The notes beneath the pieces are model-generated. The model did not search any database, was not told the origin of the DNA, and saw only the letters and a list, made by a program, of their open reading frames with translations. Shown piece by piece: positions 14,063 through 21,535 of a stretch of DNA of 25,435 bases. Each line of letters starts with the position of its first letter. The first letter of the stretch is position 1. Source of the stretch: a virus; the IMG/VR virus record IMGVR_UViG_3300038825_000793, positions 9,678-35,112 of that record. The stretch is one strand, 5' to 3'. The position numbers were made by a program, and so were the translations under genes.

Positions 14063-15800
14063 GAGCTTGTCCTGATGAATTAATTGCTGGTATCAATGTA
14101 TTTGTGACGTAATCTTGGTCAACTACACCACCTTGTATATTTACTGTTATGCCAGAAGCTTTCATTGCTCTTTCTTCTGGTCTATCTACAGGAGTTATTT
14201 GTACGTGTTCTCTTCCTGCTTCACCTACCATTATTAATTCTGGTTTATTTGTAACAAAGTCACCACCTTTAGCAAACTGTTGTGCTTCTATATTAGCTAC
14301 ATTTGCAAGACCAGTAGCAATAACTGATGCCATTGCTAATAAATTAAATGGGTATACACCTGTTTTTAAAGCATTATTTGCACCAGCGTATGTATCAATT
14401 ATAGCTTGTGCTTGAGCTAATCTTTTGGATACTTTAGCAGAACCCTTCATGGCTTTATTTAGCTCTCCCATTGCCCCTATACTACTAGAGACTGTTTTTA
14501 ATTTTGCTTCTTTAATTTTATCTTCTAAAGCAAGTCTTTGCATATCTAATTGCATTTCTTTTTTATATGCTTCTTCTTTACTTAATCCAGAAACAGCAAT
14601 TAAATCTGTTTCTTCTTTAATTAATCTTAGCCTCTCTTCTAGATTTATATTACCATCCTGCATAAAGAATTGTTGCATTTCTAGCAATTGTATTTCAACT
14701 TCTAATCCTTTTGCTAACGCACCTTGTTTAACTTCCATATCACCCAAAGCACCCTCCAGTGCTTTTAATTCTTCAGTCAATTCTGTTGACGAACCTGAAA
14801 AAAGATTAAATTTATCTATCAATGCTCCGACTGCCATAGTAGCACCAAATATTATTAAATTTTTCTTTGATATCTTATTTAAAAGTGCCATTGATTTAGT
14901 AGCAATTAACGCACCTCTCGACACTGCTAGATAACCAAGTGCTAATCCCCCTAAAGCAGTGCCATAAGCTTTAACATCCTCAGTGTCAATTGCATCCGCC
15001 ACTGTCTTTATAGCAGATGCAAATAATTTAATCATAGGGATTACCACTACACCTATATCTTCTCCTAAGTCACCTAATGAATTTCCTAAAGAATCCATTG
15101 CCCCTAGATAAGTATCAGCATCTGCTTCTGCTTGACCGCCATATAAATCACTTAATGATTGAGTTGCACTCTCAAGTCTTTCTGTAGAACCTTGAGTGCC
15201 AACCATCTCTACTGCATATCTTGTAAGGGCATTAGTCGTACTAAATACACTCTTACCAACTAAATCCACTGCGGAATTTAAATCCATTCCTTTAGCTACA
15301 GCTAAATCCATCGAAGCTTTTGTTAACCTAGCGATTGCTTTTTCATTATCCGTATAAGCACCTAATAGAGACATTGCAGATATAGTTTCTTCGTCCCCGA
15401 ATCTAGTAACTTTTTGTTGTTGAGAAGCAAAGGCTAATAAAGCATCTGACCTTTTCCCTATTGACGTAGTGAGTTTATTTTCTGCTCTTTCTTGCTCTCC
15501 AGCTAATTTTGCCATTTTACCAAGAGTCATTGAAAATATACCGCCAGCAAATGATGCAAGAAGCATTTTTGACCTTAATACAGCAAAAGAACCACCTAGT
15601 ATTCTAGTATTATGTACTAATGGTAATACTCCTTCTCCAAGCTTTTTATTAGCCTCTGTTTGTTTTTTAGTGCTTCTTACAATCTTAGCTTGTGAATTTA
15701 TAAGTGCTTTAGTTGAGCGGTCTAAAGATTTAATCGCTTGGTTTAAACTTTTATGCCCACTAGGACTAAATTTAATTTTTATATCAGGAATCTTTGCCAT
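14055..15800 (-). CDS. Tail tape measure protein
   Basis: 581 residues that would set tail length and exit with the DNA. The N-terminus is a lysine-rich helical region (about 1-60). Hydrophobic segments follow around 75-100 and 250-325 (for example LGGLALGYLAVSRGALIATK), and again near 480-500. Heptad-like helices occupy about 340-470. The C-terminus carries the typical GGDFVTNKPELIMVGEAGRE, then HVQITPV. Gene order (major tail protein, chaperones, tape measure, tail tip) matches siphophages. At about 1.5 Å per residue the tail would be under 90 nm. It overlaps the chaperone T frame by 17 bases and has only a weak ribosome-binding site. Confidence 0.88.
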   Translation of the reverse strand: MAKIPDIKIKFSPSGHKSLNQAIKSLDRSTKALINSQAKIVRSTKKQTEANKKLGEGVLPLVHNTRILGGSFAVLRSKMLLASFAGGIFSMTLGKMAKLAGEQERAENKLTTSIGKRSDALLAFASQQQKVTRFGDEETISAMSLLGAYTDNEKAIARLTKASMDLAVAKGMDLNSAVDLVGKSVFSTTNALTRYAVEMVGTQGSTERLESATQSLSDLYGGQAEADADTYLGAMDSLGNSLGDLGEDIGVVVIPMIKLFASAIKTVADAIDTEDVKAYGTALGGLALGYLAVSRGALIATKSMALLNKISKKNLIIFGATMAVGALIDKFNLFSGSSTELTEELKALEGALGDMEVKQGALAKGLEVEIQLLEMQQFFMQDGNINLEERLRLIKEETDLIAVSGLSKEEAYKKEMQLDMQRLALEDKIKEAKLKTVSSSIGAMGELNKAMKGSAKVSKRLAQAQAIIDTYAGANNALKTGVYPFNLLAMASVIATGLANVANIEAQQFAKGGDFVTNKPELIMVGEAGREHVQITPVDRPEERAMKASGITVNIQGGVVDQDYVTNTLIPAINSSGQALA

Positions 15801-16164
15801 AATTAACTGCTTTCGACTTTTGTCGTTCTAATAAAGTTTTCAATAAGAATGATTTTGCTACCCACTTTGAAGGTTGCTCTCCATAACTACCTTTATAGGG
15901 TGATATGCCAAAATCTTTTGAGTACACAAATCTGGAAATATCTTTCTGGGATTCTTTGGTCAGGAATAAGTTTTGACAAGCAAAGAAGGGTAGTTGTGCC
16001 ATTATTGACTCAGCAATATTGAAAGTACCACCCTTTTCATTCGCTTCTTTAGTTTCCTCAACAACGAGGTCTATTACATCCCATACATCTTTATCTGAGG
16101 TAAAGGTTTGCATAGGATAACTCCCATCAATTAAGACAGGTACTTGAGCCTCGTAAGGGTACAT
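15784..16164 (-). CDS. Tail assembly chaperone, T part (frameshift product)
   Basis: The T frame of a gpG/gpGT-like pair. The ATG at 16164 has no properly placed ribosome-binding site, and the frame is open upstream through 16230. A -1 slip at GGGGGAA would add 22 residues (IESLTLELNFLIEERCEGCR...) before this ATG and join it to the 86-residue G protein, giving about 234 residues. In lambda and relatives gpGT wraps the tape measure during tail assembly and is absent from the finished virion. This 126-residue segment has no clear domain. It overlaps the tape measure start. Confidence 0.7.
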   Translation of the reverse strand: MYPYEAQVPVLIDGSYPMQTFTSDKDVWDVIDLVVEETKEANEKGGTFNIAESIMAQLPFFACQNLFLTKESQKDISRFVYSKDFGISPYKGSYGEQPSKWVAKSFLLKTLLERQKSKAVNYGKDS

Positions 16165-16177
16165 ATGAAATCTGCAC

Positions 16178-16236
16178 CCCTCACATCTTTCTTCTATGAG
16201 GAAGTTTAATTCCAGAGTGAGGGATTCTATTCCCCC
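16178..16236 (-). promoter_or_regulatory. Programmed -1 frameshift signal
   Basis: Reading the - strand, GGGGGAA (16236-16230) precedes the G stop TAG (16229-16227); in frame it reads TTG GGG GAA TAG. The GGG tRNA can re-pair perfectly after a -1 slip. Six bases on, CCCTCAC (16223-16217) pairs with GTGAGGG (16184-16178), extendable by a U-G and an A-U pair to 9 bp and leaving a loop of 32 bases. A slippery run followed at short spacing by a stable stem is the classical arrangement. Confidence 0.75.
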
Positions 16237-16487
16237 AAGCGTTGATATTCCTGTACAGCCAATGACAGCTTATTTTTGTCATCTTCGGAAAGAGACTTAA
16301 TAAATTTATCATCTGCACCTTCAACTCCTCTGCGAATCCATGCTGTTCTAGCCTGAGAAAGATTAGTAATACTTACTACTTTGTCATTTTCATATTTCAT
16401 CTGTGGTACATCATTACAAAAGTCAATATCATCTACTGACATTTCTTTGATTTTTACAGATTGTTTTGATAATTTAAAGTCTTTCAT
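16227..16487 (-). CDS. Tail assembly chaperone, G part
   Basis: 86 residues, expressed alone by normal termination. Its position between major tail protein and tape measure, small size and charged helical C-terminus match lambda gpG-type chaperones. It begins KDFKLSKQSVKIKEMSVDDI and ends AVQEYQRLGE at the slip site. In other phages the ratio of G to GT is set by frameshifting and is critical for tail assembly. GAG 7 bases upstream of the ATG is a modest ribosome-binding site. It starts 2 bases after the major tail protein stop. Confidence 0.75.
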   Translation of the reverse strand: MKDFKLSKQSVKIKEMSVDDIDFCNDVPQMKYENDKVVSITNLSQARTAWIRRGVEGADDKFIKSLSEDDKNKLSLAVQEYQRLGE

Positions 16488-16489
16488 GC

Positions 16490-17476
16490 TTACTCTGTAT
16501 CAAATTCTACTAAGGCATCTGTTCCATCATCGACTGATTTAATAGAGCAATCAAGCATCATTAAATCACCTTCTGATAAAGCTACGTCAGTAAATACACC
16601 ATTTTGAATATTTACACCAAAATTAGCATCATTAGTAATTACTAACATATTGCCAGATAATGCTGCTGTCTGAGTATCGAAACTATTTATAAAACCTTTT
16701 GTATTACCATCATATTTTACTTGAGCTTCGGCTGTAACTGCTATTTCTGCACCACGACTTACTACTTCAAATCCATCTGAAGCAACACCAGTAAATACTG
16801 CTTGGCTTTCTATTGCAGTAGTGAATGATGACATAATAACATCTGTATTAAATACTTTGTGAGCTGATGACCCAGATAATTTTGGGATAGTCGTATTTGC
16901 ATAAGCTGTAATAGTAGGACTAGCGGTTGAAGCTAAATCTGGTTTTTTACCTGTCATTAAAGTAGCAGACCATTTATACTGTCCACCGTCTGTACCAGCT
17001 TCTGCTGTTATTGAAAATGAAGTTACAACACAGCCAAAAAATTCTAAACCTTGTTGATTGGTTGTATCTGAAGGTTGCATAACTAATGTAAGAGATGAAG
17101 CAGCGTTAGTTACAGCAGCCCCATATTTTTGAGAAGCACCAGTAAAGCCACTTGCCACTGCTACATTCCCAGTTACATCATTACATATATTTTGTGCTAG
17201 TAGCTTATGACCAGTATCAACGTGAAGTGTCCCTGATAAAGATATTTCAACAGCTCTTAGAGCATTTTCTTGAAAGAAATCTTCATCTTTAAAAGTTCGT
17301 GATGCACCACTTCGTACATCTAATTTTTGATTTACATTTAATGTAGGGAATCCAATAGAATCAACATCTAATTGATTCATTGTGCTTCCAATACCAGTTG
17401 CCCCAGCATTAGTTGCATCTGATACAATTCCTACTTTCCATTCTTTTGGTGAGAATGCGTGTGCTACAGTAGCCAT
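16490..17476 (-). CDS. Major tail protein
   Basis: 328 residues, beta-rich and low in cysteine, preceded by AAGGAG. The N-terminal half has the tube-like feel of SFSITAEAGTDGGQYKWSAT and a typical LDVRSGASRTFKDEDFF loop. The gene order, with connectors upstream and chaperones plus tape measure downstream, is the siphophage standard for the tail tube subunit. Its start overlaps the previous stop (TAATG). The size is within the range of tube proteins with an extra C-terminal domain. Assigned from context and composition rather than motif. Confidence 0.7.
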   Translation of the reverse strand: MATVAHAFSPKEWKVGIVSDATNAGATGIGSTMNQLDVDSIGFPTLNVNQKLDVRSGASRTFKDEDFFQENALRAVEISLSGTLHVDTGHKLLAQNICNDVTGNVAVASGFTGASQKYGAAVTNAASSLTLVMQPSDTTNQQGLEFFGCVVTSFSITAEAGTDGGQYKWSATLMTGKKPDLASTASPTITAYANTTIPKLSGSSAHKVFNTDVIMSSFTTAIESQAVFTGVASDGFEVVSRGAEIAVTAEAQVKYDGNTKGFINSFDTQTAALSGNMLVITNDANFGVNIQNGVFTDVALSEGDLMMLDCSIKSVDDGTDALVEFDTE

Positions 17477-17664
17477 TATTTATCTCCTTCTTTTTCTTTG
17501 GATGGAGACTTCTTCATCTCAACCAAGTGTTCTAATGATTCTGGGACTGTAGATACTTCTACTTCTTTCCCTGATTTTAATTCTTCCCATTCTTCTTGAG
17601 AAACCCCACAAGATTTCCAAGCATTAGGCAGAGAAGTGCCTACATCTTTTATTTTAACTTTCAT
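17476..17664 (-). CDS. Small charged protein before the major tail gene (62 aa)
   Basis: AAGGAT precedes the ATG at 17664. The product is lysine/glutamate-rich, with a KIKDVGTSLPNAWKSCGVSQ segment followed by a disordered-looking charged tail (SPSKEKEGDK). Its stop overlaps the start of the major tail gene. Short proteins at this place occur in other phages, sometimes carrying a fold that aids tail assembly, but I do not recognise this one. Confidence 0.55.
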   Translation of the reverse strand: MKVKIKDVGTSLPNAWKSCGVSQEEWEELKSGKEVEVSTVPESLEHLVEMKKSPSKEKEGDK

Positions 17665-17683
17665 AGTAATCCTTGTTACTTTC

Positions 17684-18115
17684 CTATGTTATGTTACCTA
17701 AGTATTTACCTCTCCATTCCCATCTAACAACATTCAACCCTTCAATTACTTCCTCTTCTTCTGTCTTTTCATTGATTCGAGCTTCTTCTAATAATCCATC
17801 AATAAATGTATTATTCATGTTGCTGAAGAACAGAGCTTCTATTCTGGATACTTGTCTTAGGATATGTTCCCAAGTATCCTTCTTAATATTTTTTTCTTTA
17901 AACGTATATGATACATCAATAATGTATTCTCTTAATTCTGCACTTGCCATTCTATCAATAGAATCAGAACCTACTGGACTTAATCTAATAGATTGGCTTC
18001 CCATATCTTTAAAATCACCTGTATAAATAGGTATTGTCCCAGCAAATTCTGTATTTAAGAATGACCTTATAGGGTCTAATATTTTATCTTCCCATATATT
18101 AGTGAAAGTTATCAT
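17684..18115 (-). CDS. Tail completion / terminator-like protein
   Basis: 143 residues located between the head-tail connector and the major tail protein, where siphophages encode the tail terminator or completion protein that caps the tube. It shows mixed alpha/beta character: FTNIWEDKILDPIRSFLNTE, a central beta region (IRLSPVGSDS, YIIDVSYTFK) and a helix with HILRQVSRIEALFF. This alpha-beta-alpha order with a central sheet resembles terminator proteins of the lambda gpU / HK97 gp10 group. ATGA overlap with the preceding gene. Assignment by context. Confidence 0.55.
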   Translation of the reverse strand: MITFTNIWEDKILDPIRSFLNTEFAGTIPIYTGDFKDMGSQSIRLSPVGSDSIDRMASAELREYIIDVSYTFKEKNIKKDTWEHILRQVSRIEALFFSNMNNTFIDGLLEEARINEKTEEEEVIEGLNVVRWEWRGKYLGNIT

Positions 18116-19056
18116 CTACGAGTAACTCTCATAGAACGTGGATAACCTAAATCTGCTGTTTCATTCTTACCTACAACTTCTATTTCCCAATAGTCATTAA
18201 TTGTAGCAGAGTCACCAGTATCACCAGCAAATCTAATATATAACCCATTGCCTACAGGTTGATAATTGCCATTAATAGTATCTGAATAAGATGCAGCCTC
18301 ACTTTGATTCATTCTCTCTGAGCCTAATCTATCTGAATCTCCAGCCCAATAAGAATACACCGCAGTACCGATTACTCCAGCAGTGGTTATCTTTACACCT
18401 ATTCTATCATAGATACCAGCATATGCACCTCTTGTATCTATTACTCTTAGGCTTCCTGAGACAGAGCCTTCTCGTATAACCCCCATTGAGGCATCGCCAG
18501 TTGTTTGCCAAGATAGTTTTGTGCTTCCATCATTTAACGAAGCTATGTTTGTGTTTGCTTCTAAAAATAAAGCATCTGCTATTTCAGATGTAGGTTGTGC
18601 TGCACGAATTAAAAAACTACAAGCTAATAAAGCAGTAGTGCGTACTATGATATAATCATAGTTACCATCTTGGTCTTTAAATTGTTCTCTTGGTAGTTTA
18701 CCATCTAGCATAGAATCTAGGTACTTAGAAGAATTTAATAGATATCTTGTACGAATATCTCCCCAATCTTCACCTGATTCCATTAAAATATCATTTGGAT
18801 TAGCGGTAGAATTATAATAGTAGCACACATCATCTGTATAATACCATTCTCCGTTTGCTGAGACATTGGCAGAGCTAGCTTCAGCGTTTCCTAGATTTTC
18901 TCCATTTGCAAATAGTTGTGTAATTAAACCACAGTTCTCTGCTTTATAACGACTACCTGAATCTACTACCCATCCATATAAAGTAGTTTTAGTATCAAAA
19001 GAATCAATATCGGGGAATACGTCTTTTAAGTCTCTATTTGTTGCGTAAGTTGCCAT
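18112..19056 (-). CDS. Head-tail connector (adaptor)
   Basis: 314 residues. The N-terminal ATNRDLKDVFPDIDSFD, an all-helical stretch with SKYLDSMLDGKLPREQF, and the helix IVRTTALLACSFLIRAAQP resemble HK97 gp6-type connectors that form a ring under the portal. Two extra regions are unusual: a 70-residue insert after residue 27 (WVVDSGSRYKAENCGLIT onwards) and a C-terminal beta-rich part (200-314), making it longer than a simple adaptor. AAAGGA upstream sets the ATG at 19056. It opens the connector/tail operon, separated by 66 bases from the endolysin gene. Confidence 0.6.
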   Translation of the reverse strand: MATYATNRDLKDVFPDIDSFDTKTTLYGWVVDSGSRYKAENCGLITQLFANGENLGNAEASSANVSANGEWYYTDDVCYYYNSTANPNDILMESGEDWGDIRTRYLLNSSKYLDSMLDGKLPREQFKDQDGNYDYIIVRTTALLACSFLIRAAQPTSEIADALFLEANTNIASLNDGSTKLSWQTTGDASMGVIREGSVSGSLRVIDTRGAYAGIYDRIGVKITTAGVIGTAVYSYWAGDSDRLGSERMNQSEAASYSDTINGNYQPVGNGLYIRFAGDTGDSATINDYWEIEVVGKNETADLGYPRSMRVTRR

Positions 19057-19082
19057 ATTGTTCCTTTAGTTTAATTTGTTTT

Positions 19083-19111
19083 AATATAAGCATTATATCT
19101 TTCTTATACAA
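19083..19111 (-). promoter_or_regulatory. Possible promoter for the connector/tail genes
   Basis: On the - strand TTGTAT (19111-19106) and TATATT (19088-19083) are separated by exactly 17 bp, and the ATG of the connector gene lies 27 bases beyond the -10 box. The -35 matches the sigma70 consensus at only three positions, so this may be a late promoter needing help. A second -10-like TATAAT overlaps it but lacks a partner. Confidence 0.35.
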
Positions 19112-19122
19112 TAGAGTAATCA

Positions 19123-19599
19123 TTATTCTTCATTGATTGCTCTTTTAAACCAACCATACCAATACTTCTCTTGAGATTGATTCTTATTAACAATTTGTGA
19201 ATAAAATAAAGCTCTAAATGCCTGAAATCGGGACTTTTTTATTCTCTTTGACTCTCTTATCGTATTTCTACCAATCCTTCCGTCTATAGACAGTTTTGGG
19301 CTTCCTGTGGAGTTCACAGCACGTTGCAGTATCTTAACTGCATTACCTTGCCCATGATTTACTACAGCATCAAAATAGTCTGCTCTAATATCTTCTGGCA
19401 GTTTCTCTGCTTTAGATGGAATCCAGTAGTCTTTTAAATAGATATTAACTGCTTTCTCTACAGTGAGTTCTTTTATATTTACATCTGGATAAGAACGCTT
19501 AGAAATACCAAAGCGAGTTTCACCGCCCCTATCGTCAGGGTCATTTACATAGCCACCCTCTCGCTTTAGCACTTCAGGTATGATTTGAGCGAATGTCAC
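19123..19599 (-). CDS. Endolysin, GH108 N-acetylmuramidase
   Basis: 158 residues, close to full length for glycoside hydrolase family 108. The signature REGGYVNDPDDRGGETRFGIS contains the catalytic Glu14 (E in EGGY). The C-terminal half matches the peptidoglycan-binding part (AVNHGQGNAVKILQRAVNST, IDGRIGRNTI). It would cut the muramic acid-glucosamine bond to lyse the host. No signal peptide or membrane anchor is seen, so it needs the neighbouring holin. The start is a GTG overlapping the previous stop (GTGA), with AGGA 7 bases upstream. Part of the lysis block. Confidence 0.88.
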   Translation of the reverse strand: MTFAQIIPEVLKREGGYVNDPDDRGGETRFGISKRSYPDVNIKELTVEKAVNIYLKDYWIPSKAEKLPEDIRADYFDAVVNHGQGNAVKILQRAVNSTGSPKLSIDGRIGRNTIRESKRIKKSRFQAFRALFYSQIVNKNQSQEKYWYGWFKRAINEE

Positions 19600-19775
19600 T
19601 TTTTTCCTATTACTTCACCCATGACGTTTTCAAAAACTTCATAGATGGCTTCAATAATCTTTTCTTCAGTCTTCTCATTAATTATTGGAATATTAATATT
19701 TTTATTTAATTCAGAGACAATCTTTGCTTTATTATCTCCATTAAATAAATAATCCATAATCATTTTACCTATCAT
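19596..19775 (-). CDS. Hypothetical protein between holin and endolysin (59 aa)
   Basis: A short frame missed by length-based gene finding. ATG at 19775 overlaps the preceding stop (ATGA) with GAGGT upstream, and its TGA overlaps the endolysin GTG. The product is helical and charged (IGKMIMDYLFNGDNKAKIVS, then INEKTEEKIIEAIYEVFENV), with no membrane segment. Tight coupling on both sides supports expression. Function unknown; perhaps a lysis regulator. Confidence 0.5.
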   Translation of the reverse strand: MIGKMIMDYLFNGDNKAKIVSELNKNINIPIINEKTEEKIIEAIYEVFENVMGEVIGKK

Positions 19776-19996
19776 AATAACCTCATTACTACGTTAATTG
19801 TTATTGGAATAATAAATACTCCTATCATTCCGATTGTTTTTATTCTTATCAATGATGCCTCATGTTGAGCCACTTTACCATTAATTCTTTCAAGATGTTT
19901 CTCAATCCTGCCAATTCTATGCACTACTTCTTCTTGTCTCGTAGAAACTTGTACAAGTAAACTGTGCATTTCATCTCTATATTCAGTCACTTTCAC
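19772..19996 (-). CDS. XhlA-like holin-associated membrane protein
   Basis: 74 residues: an N-terminal amphipathic coiled-coil region (about 3-52) with VVHRIGRIEKHLERINGKVA, then a C-terminal membrane segment (MIGVFIIPITINVVMRLL, about 57-74). This layout matches hemolysin XhlA-type proteins that work with holins at lysis. The GTG start at 19996 overlaps the previous stop (GTGA); a second GTG at 19990 is possible. Directly upstream of the endolysin block on the same strand. Confidence 0.6.
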   Translation of the reverse strand: MKVTEYRDEMHSLLVQVSTRQEEVVHRIGRIEKHLERINGKVAQHEASLIRIKTIGMIGVFIIPITINVVMRLL

Positions 19997-20250
19997 GACC
20001 CTTTTCCGTTAAGCCTTCCTTTGATAAAATTTAAATCATCTGTTACATCATTTAACTCTTTAACAATATCTTCTCTATGCCTTAAAGCTATTTCATCAGA
20101 ACGATTCCATCTATTAATTAAAGCAATTACTTTATCATCTGTTTCGTGTAATTTTTTCATTAAAGTTTTCTGGAGGAACATAATTTGACCTGCAAAAAGC
20201 GTAATTAATACCCCTACTACACCCCACTCTTGTACTAGTAATTTTTCCAT
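19993..20250 (-). CDS. Membrane protein with coiled coil, holin-like (85 aa)
   Basis: One N-terminal membrane segment (about 8-27, GVVGVLITLFAGQIMFLQK) followed by a long charged helix with heptad character (about 33-80). The mirror arrangement of the following XhlA-like gene suggests the two could pair in the membrane. A holin needs at least one membrane segment, so this is one candidate; the true holin cannot be fixed from sequence. AAGGAAA precedes the ATG. Stop overlaps next start. Confidence 0.5.
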   Translation of the reverse strand: MEKLLVQEWGVVGVLITLFAGQIMFLQKTLMKKLHETDDKVIALINRWNRSDEIALRHREDIVKELNDVTDDLNFIKGRLNGKGS

Positions 20251-20262
20251 TTATTTCCTTTT

Positions 20263-20637
20263 TTAATTATCATCATCGTAATATATAGCATTTTCAGGTA
20301 TTCTAATCTTACCGTAATCACATCTATAATATTTTACTTTGCCATAATCTTGTAGTTCAGATACTTCACAATCAAATTCTTTTTCCCCGAATAACTCAGG
20401 GGACTGTTCTATATACGGAGAATCTTCTTGGATAATAGTTTCTTTTATTACTGAAGGTTTACCCTTTACTTCCTGAGAAACTGTTTGTGGTACACCATTA
20501 ACTACTATATATCTTGCTTTTTTAGACTCTATTCCTTTTTCAATTACATCTTTTTTAATAATTTTAGGAGTCTCTGGTTGATACTCTTTAGCATCAGCTT
20601 GTTTAATTGTTGAAGTCCATTTTACTCTTTGAGTCAT
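20263..20637 (-). CDS. Hypothetical phage protein (124 aa)
   Basis: A hydrophilic protein, rich in Lys, Glu and Pro over residues 15-90 and probably extended or disordered (QPETPKIIKKDVIEKGIESK), with a more globular end (DCEVSELQDYGKVKYYRCDY). It sits 40-odd bases after a hairpin (20653-20678) that lies between it and the upstream gene. No family recognised; structural accessory or lysis role are both possible. Confidence 0.5.
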   Translation of the reverse strand: MTQRVKWTSTIKQADAKEYQPETPKIIKKDVIEKGIESKKARYIVVNGVPQTVSQEVKGKPSVIKETIIQEDSPYIEQSPELFGEKEFDCEVSELQDYGKVKYYRCDYGKIRIPENAIYYDDDN

Positions 20638-20652
20638 AATATTCCTATAAAT

Positions 20653-20678
20653 AGGGCAAGCTAATTAAAGCCTGCCCT
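20653..20678 (-). terminator. Hairpin in the late operon (attenuator or weak terminator)
   Basis: On the - strand AGGGCAGGCT (20678-20669) pairs with AGCTTGCCCT (20662-20653) in a 10-bp stem with one G-U pair and a 6-base loop. The bases after it (ATTTATAGG) are only partly U-rich, so termination may be incomplete. It lies between two genes of the lysis block, 16 bases before the next ATG. Confidence 0.45.
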
Positions 20679-20685
20679 AGATTAT

Positions 20686-20910
20686 TTATTCTTCTTCCTT
20701 ATTCAACCCTTGCTTTAAAGATTCAATAAAGGCTTGCCTGCCAAACTGTAATTGTTGCAAATTAAATGTTACACTTTCAATCTTACGATTTAAGTCTGCA
20801 ATATGAGCTACCATTACTTTTTGGTCATCTGCCAGCTCTTCTATATTGTATTCTTTATCGTCAAGTTGTAATACAGGTTGGTTTTTTTCTTTTGTTTTTG
20901 TTTTACCCAT
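20686..20910 (-). CDS. DUF6447-like small coiled-coil protein
   Basis: 74 residues. The pattern LDDKEYNIEELADDQKVMVA followed by a heptad helix (HIADLNRKIESVTFNLQQLQ) resembles the small DUF6447-type proteins seen near structural genes in marine phages. Function unknown. AAGGAA precedes the ATG. The gene lies 2 bases after the lipoprotein gene. Family assignment is from memory of the motif and should be checked. Confidence 0.5.
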   Translation of the reverse strand: MGKTKTKEKNQPVLQLDDKEYNIEELADDQKVMVAHIADLNRKIESVTFNLQQLQFGRQAFIESLKQGLNKEEE

Positions 20911-20912
20911 TA

Positions 20913-21269
20913 TTATTCCTTCTGTTTATTGTTATTTTTTACAGTATCTTTCTTAGAACCATATCTTTTATATAATTCATCTATAAAACTTTCTTTCATC
21001 ACTTGCAAAATAGAATCTTGTTCTGCTTTTTCTAAAGCTGCGATACTATCTTCTTTTGCTTTTTGCTCATCTGTTTTAATTTTCTTAACAGAAAAGACTG
21101 ATTCAAATATTTTAGTAGTATCTCCTGACATCATATTCTTTGTAAAATCTGGATTAGCTTCTTCAAACTTTTCATATTTATCTTTAACTTTTGCACCAGT
21201 TTCAATTACGTTATCCATATTAAAACAAGATAGCATTAATAAACTAGCAGATGTAATTAATAATCTCAT
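20913..21269 (-). CDS. Lipoprotein, candidate outer-membrane spanin
   Basis: 118 residues with a lipoprotein signal: MRLLITSASLLMLSC, where LMLSC is the lipobox and Cys15 would be lipidated. The mature part is a long, highly charged helix with coiled-coil tendency (DEQKAKEDSIAALEKAEQDS) ending in basic residues. Its ATG overlaps the stop of the preceding membrane protein (ATGA). A lipoprotein coupled to an N-anchored coiled-coil protein in a lysis block is the o-spanin/i-spanin arrangement used to disrupt the outer membrane. The lack of a proline-rich tail and its longer length are unusual for an o-spanin. Confidence 0.5.
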   Translation of the reverse strand: MRLLITSASLLMLSCFNMDNVIETGAKVKDKYEKFEEANPDFTKNMMSGDTTKIFESVFSVKKIKTDEQKAKEDSIAALEKAEQDSILQVMKESFIDELYKRYGSKKDTVKNNNKQKE

Positions 21270-21535
21270 GGTTTCTTTAATCCCATTTTTTGCAACAAAC
21301 TTCTCTGCTCTCTAACTTCTTCTTCTAATTCTTCCATATGCTCTTGCTCCATTCCTTTTACAGCAGAAGTCAATACAGTAACTCTATCTTCCATATCATT
21401 AAGTCTTATGCTTATTTCTTGAAATTTCATTTGTGCTTGATACCAGCTTCCTGTGACAATACCTACCCCTATCATTGCCTTAATTAAAAAAGCTACAGAG
21501 ATATGTACTTGAGCGTTCTCGCTGATTGCCTTCAA
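21266..21535 (-). CDS. Candidate inner-membrane spanin
   Basis: 89 residues with one N-terminal membrane segment (about 12-33) and a periplasmic coiled coil (about 38-85: EISIRLNDMEDRVTVLTSAV, then glutamate-rich). This is the i-spanin layout, and the next gene is a lipoprotein that overlaps by ATGA. The TTG start at 21535 overlaps the previous stop (TTGA). Alternatively it could be a holin or an accessory of the lysis block. Confidence 0.45.
   Translation of the reverse strand: MKAISENAQVHISVAFLIKAMIGVGIVTGSWYQAQMKFQEISIRLNDMEDRVTVLTSAVKGMEQEHMEELEEEVREQRSLLQKMGLKKP

Noticed and set aside
14149-14934. Long + strand frames opposite the tape measure gene (14149-14415, 14425-14934)
   Set aside because: Composition follows the complement of the tape measure codons. 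The tape measure protein is well supported, and no ribosome-binding site precedes these frames.
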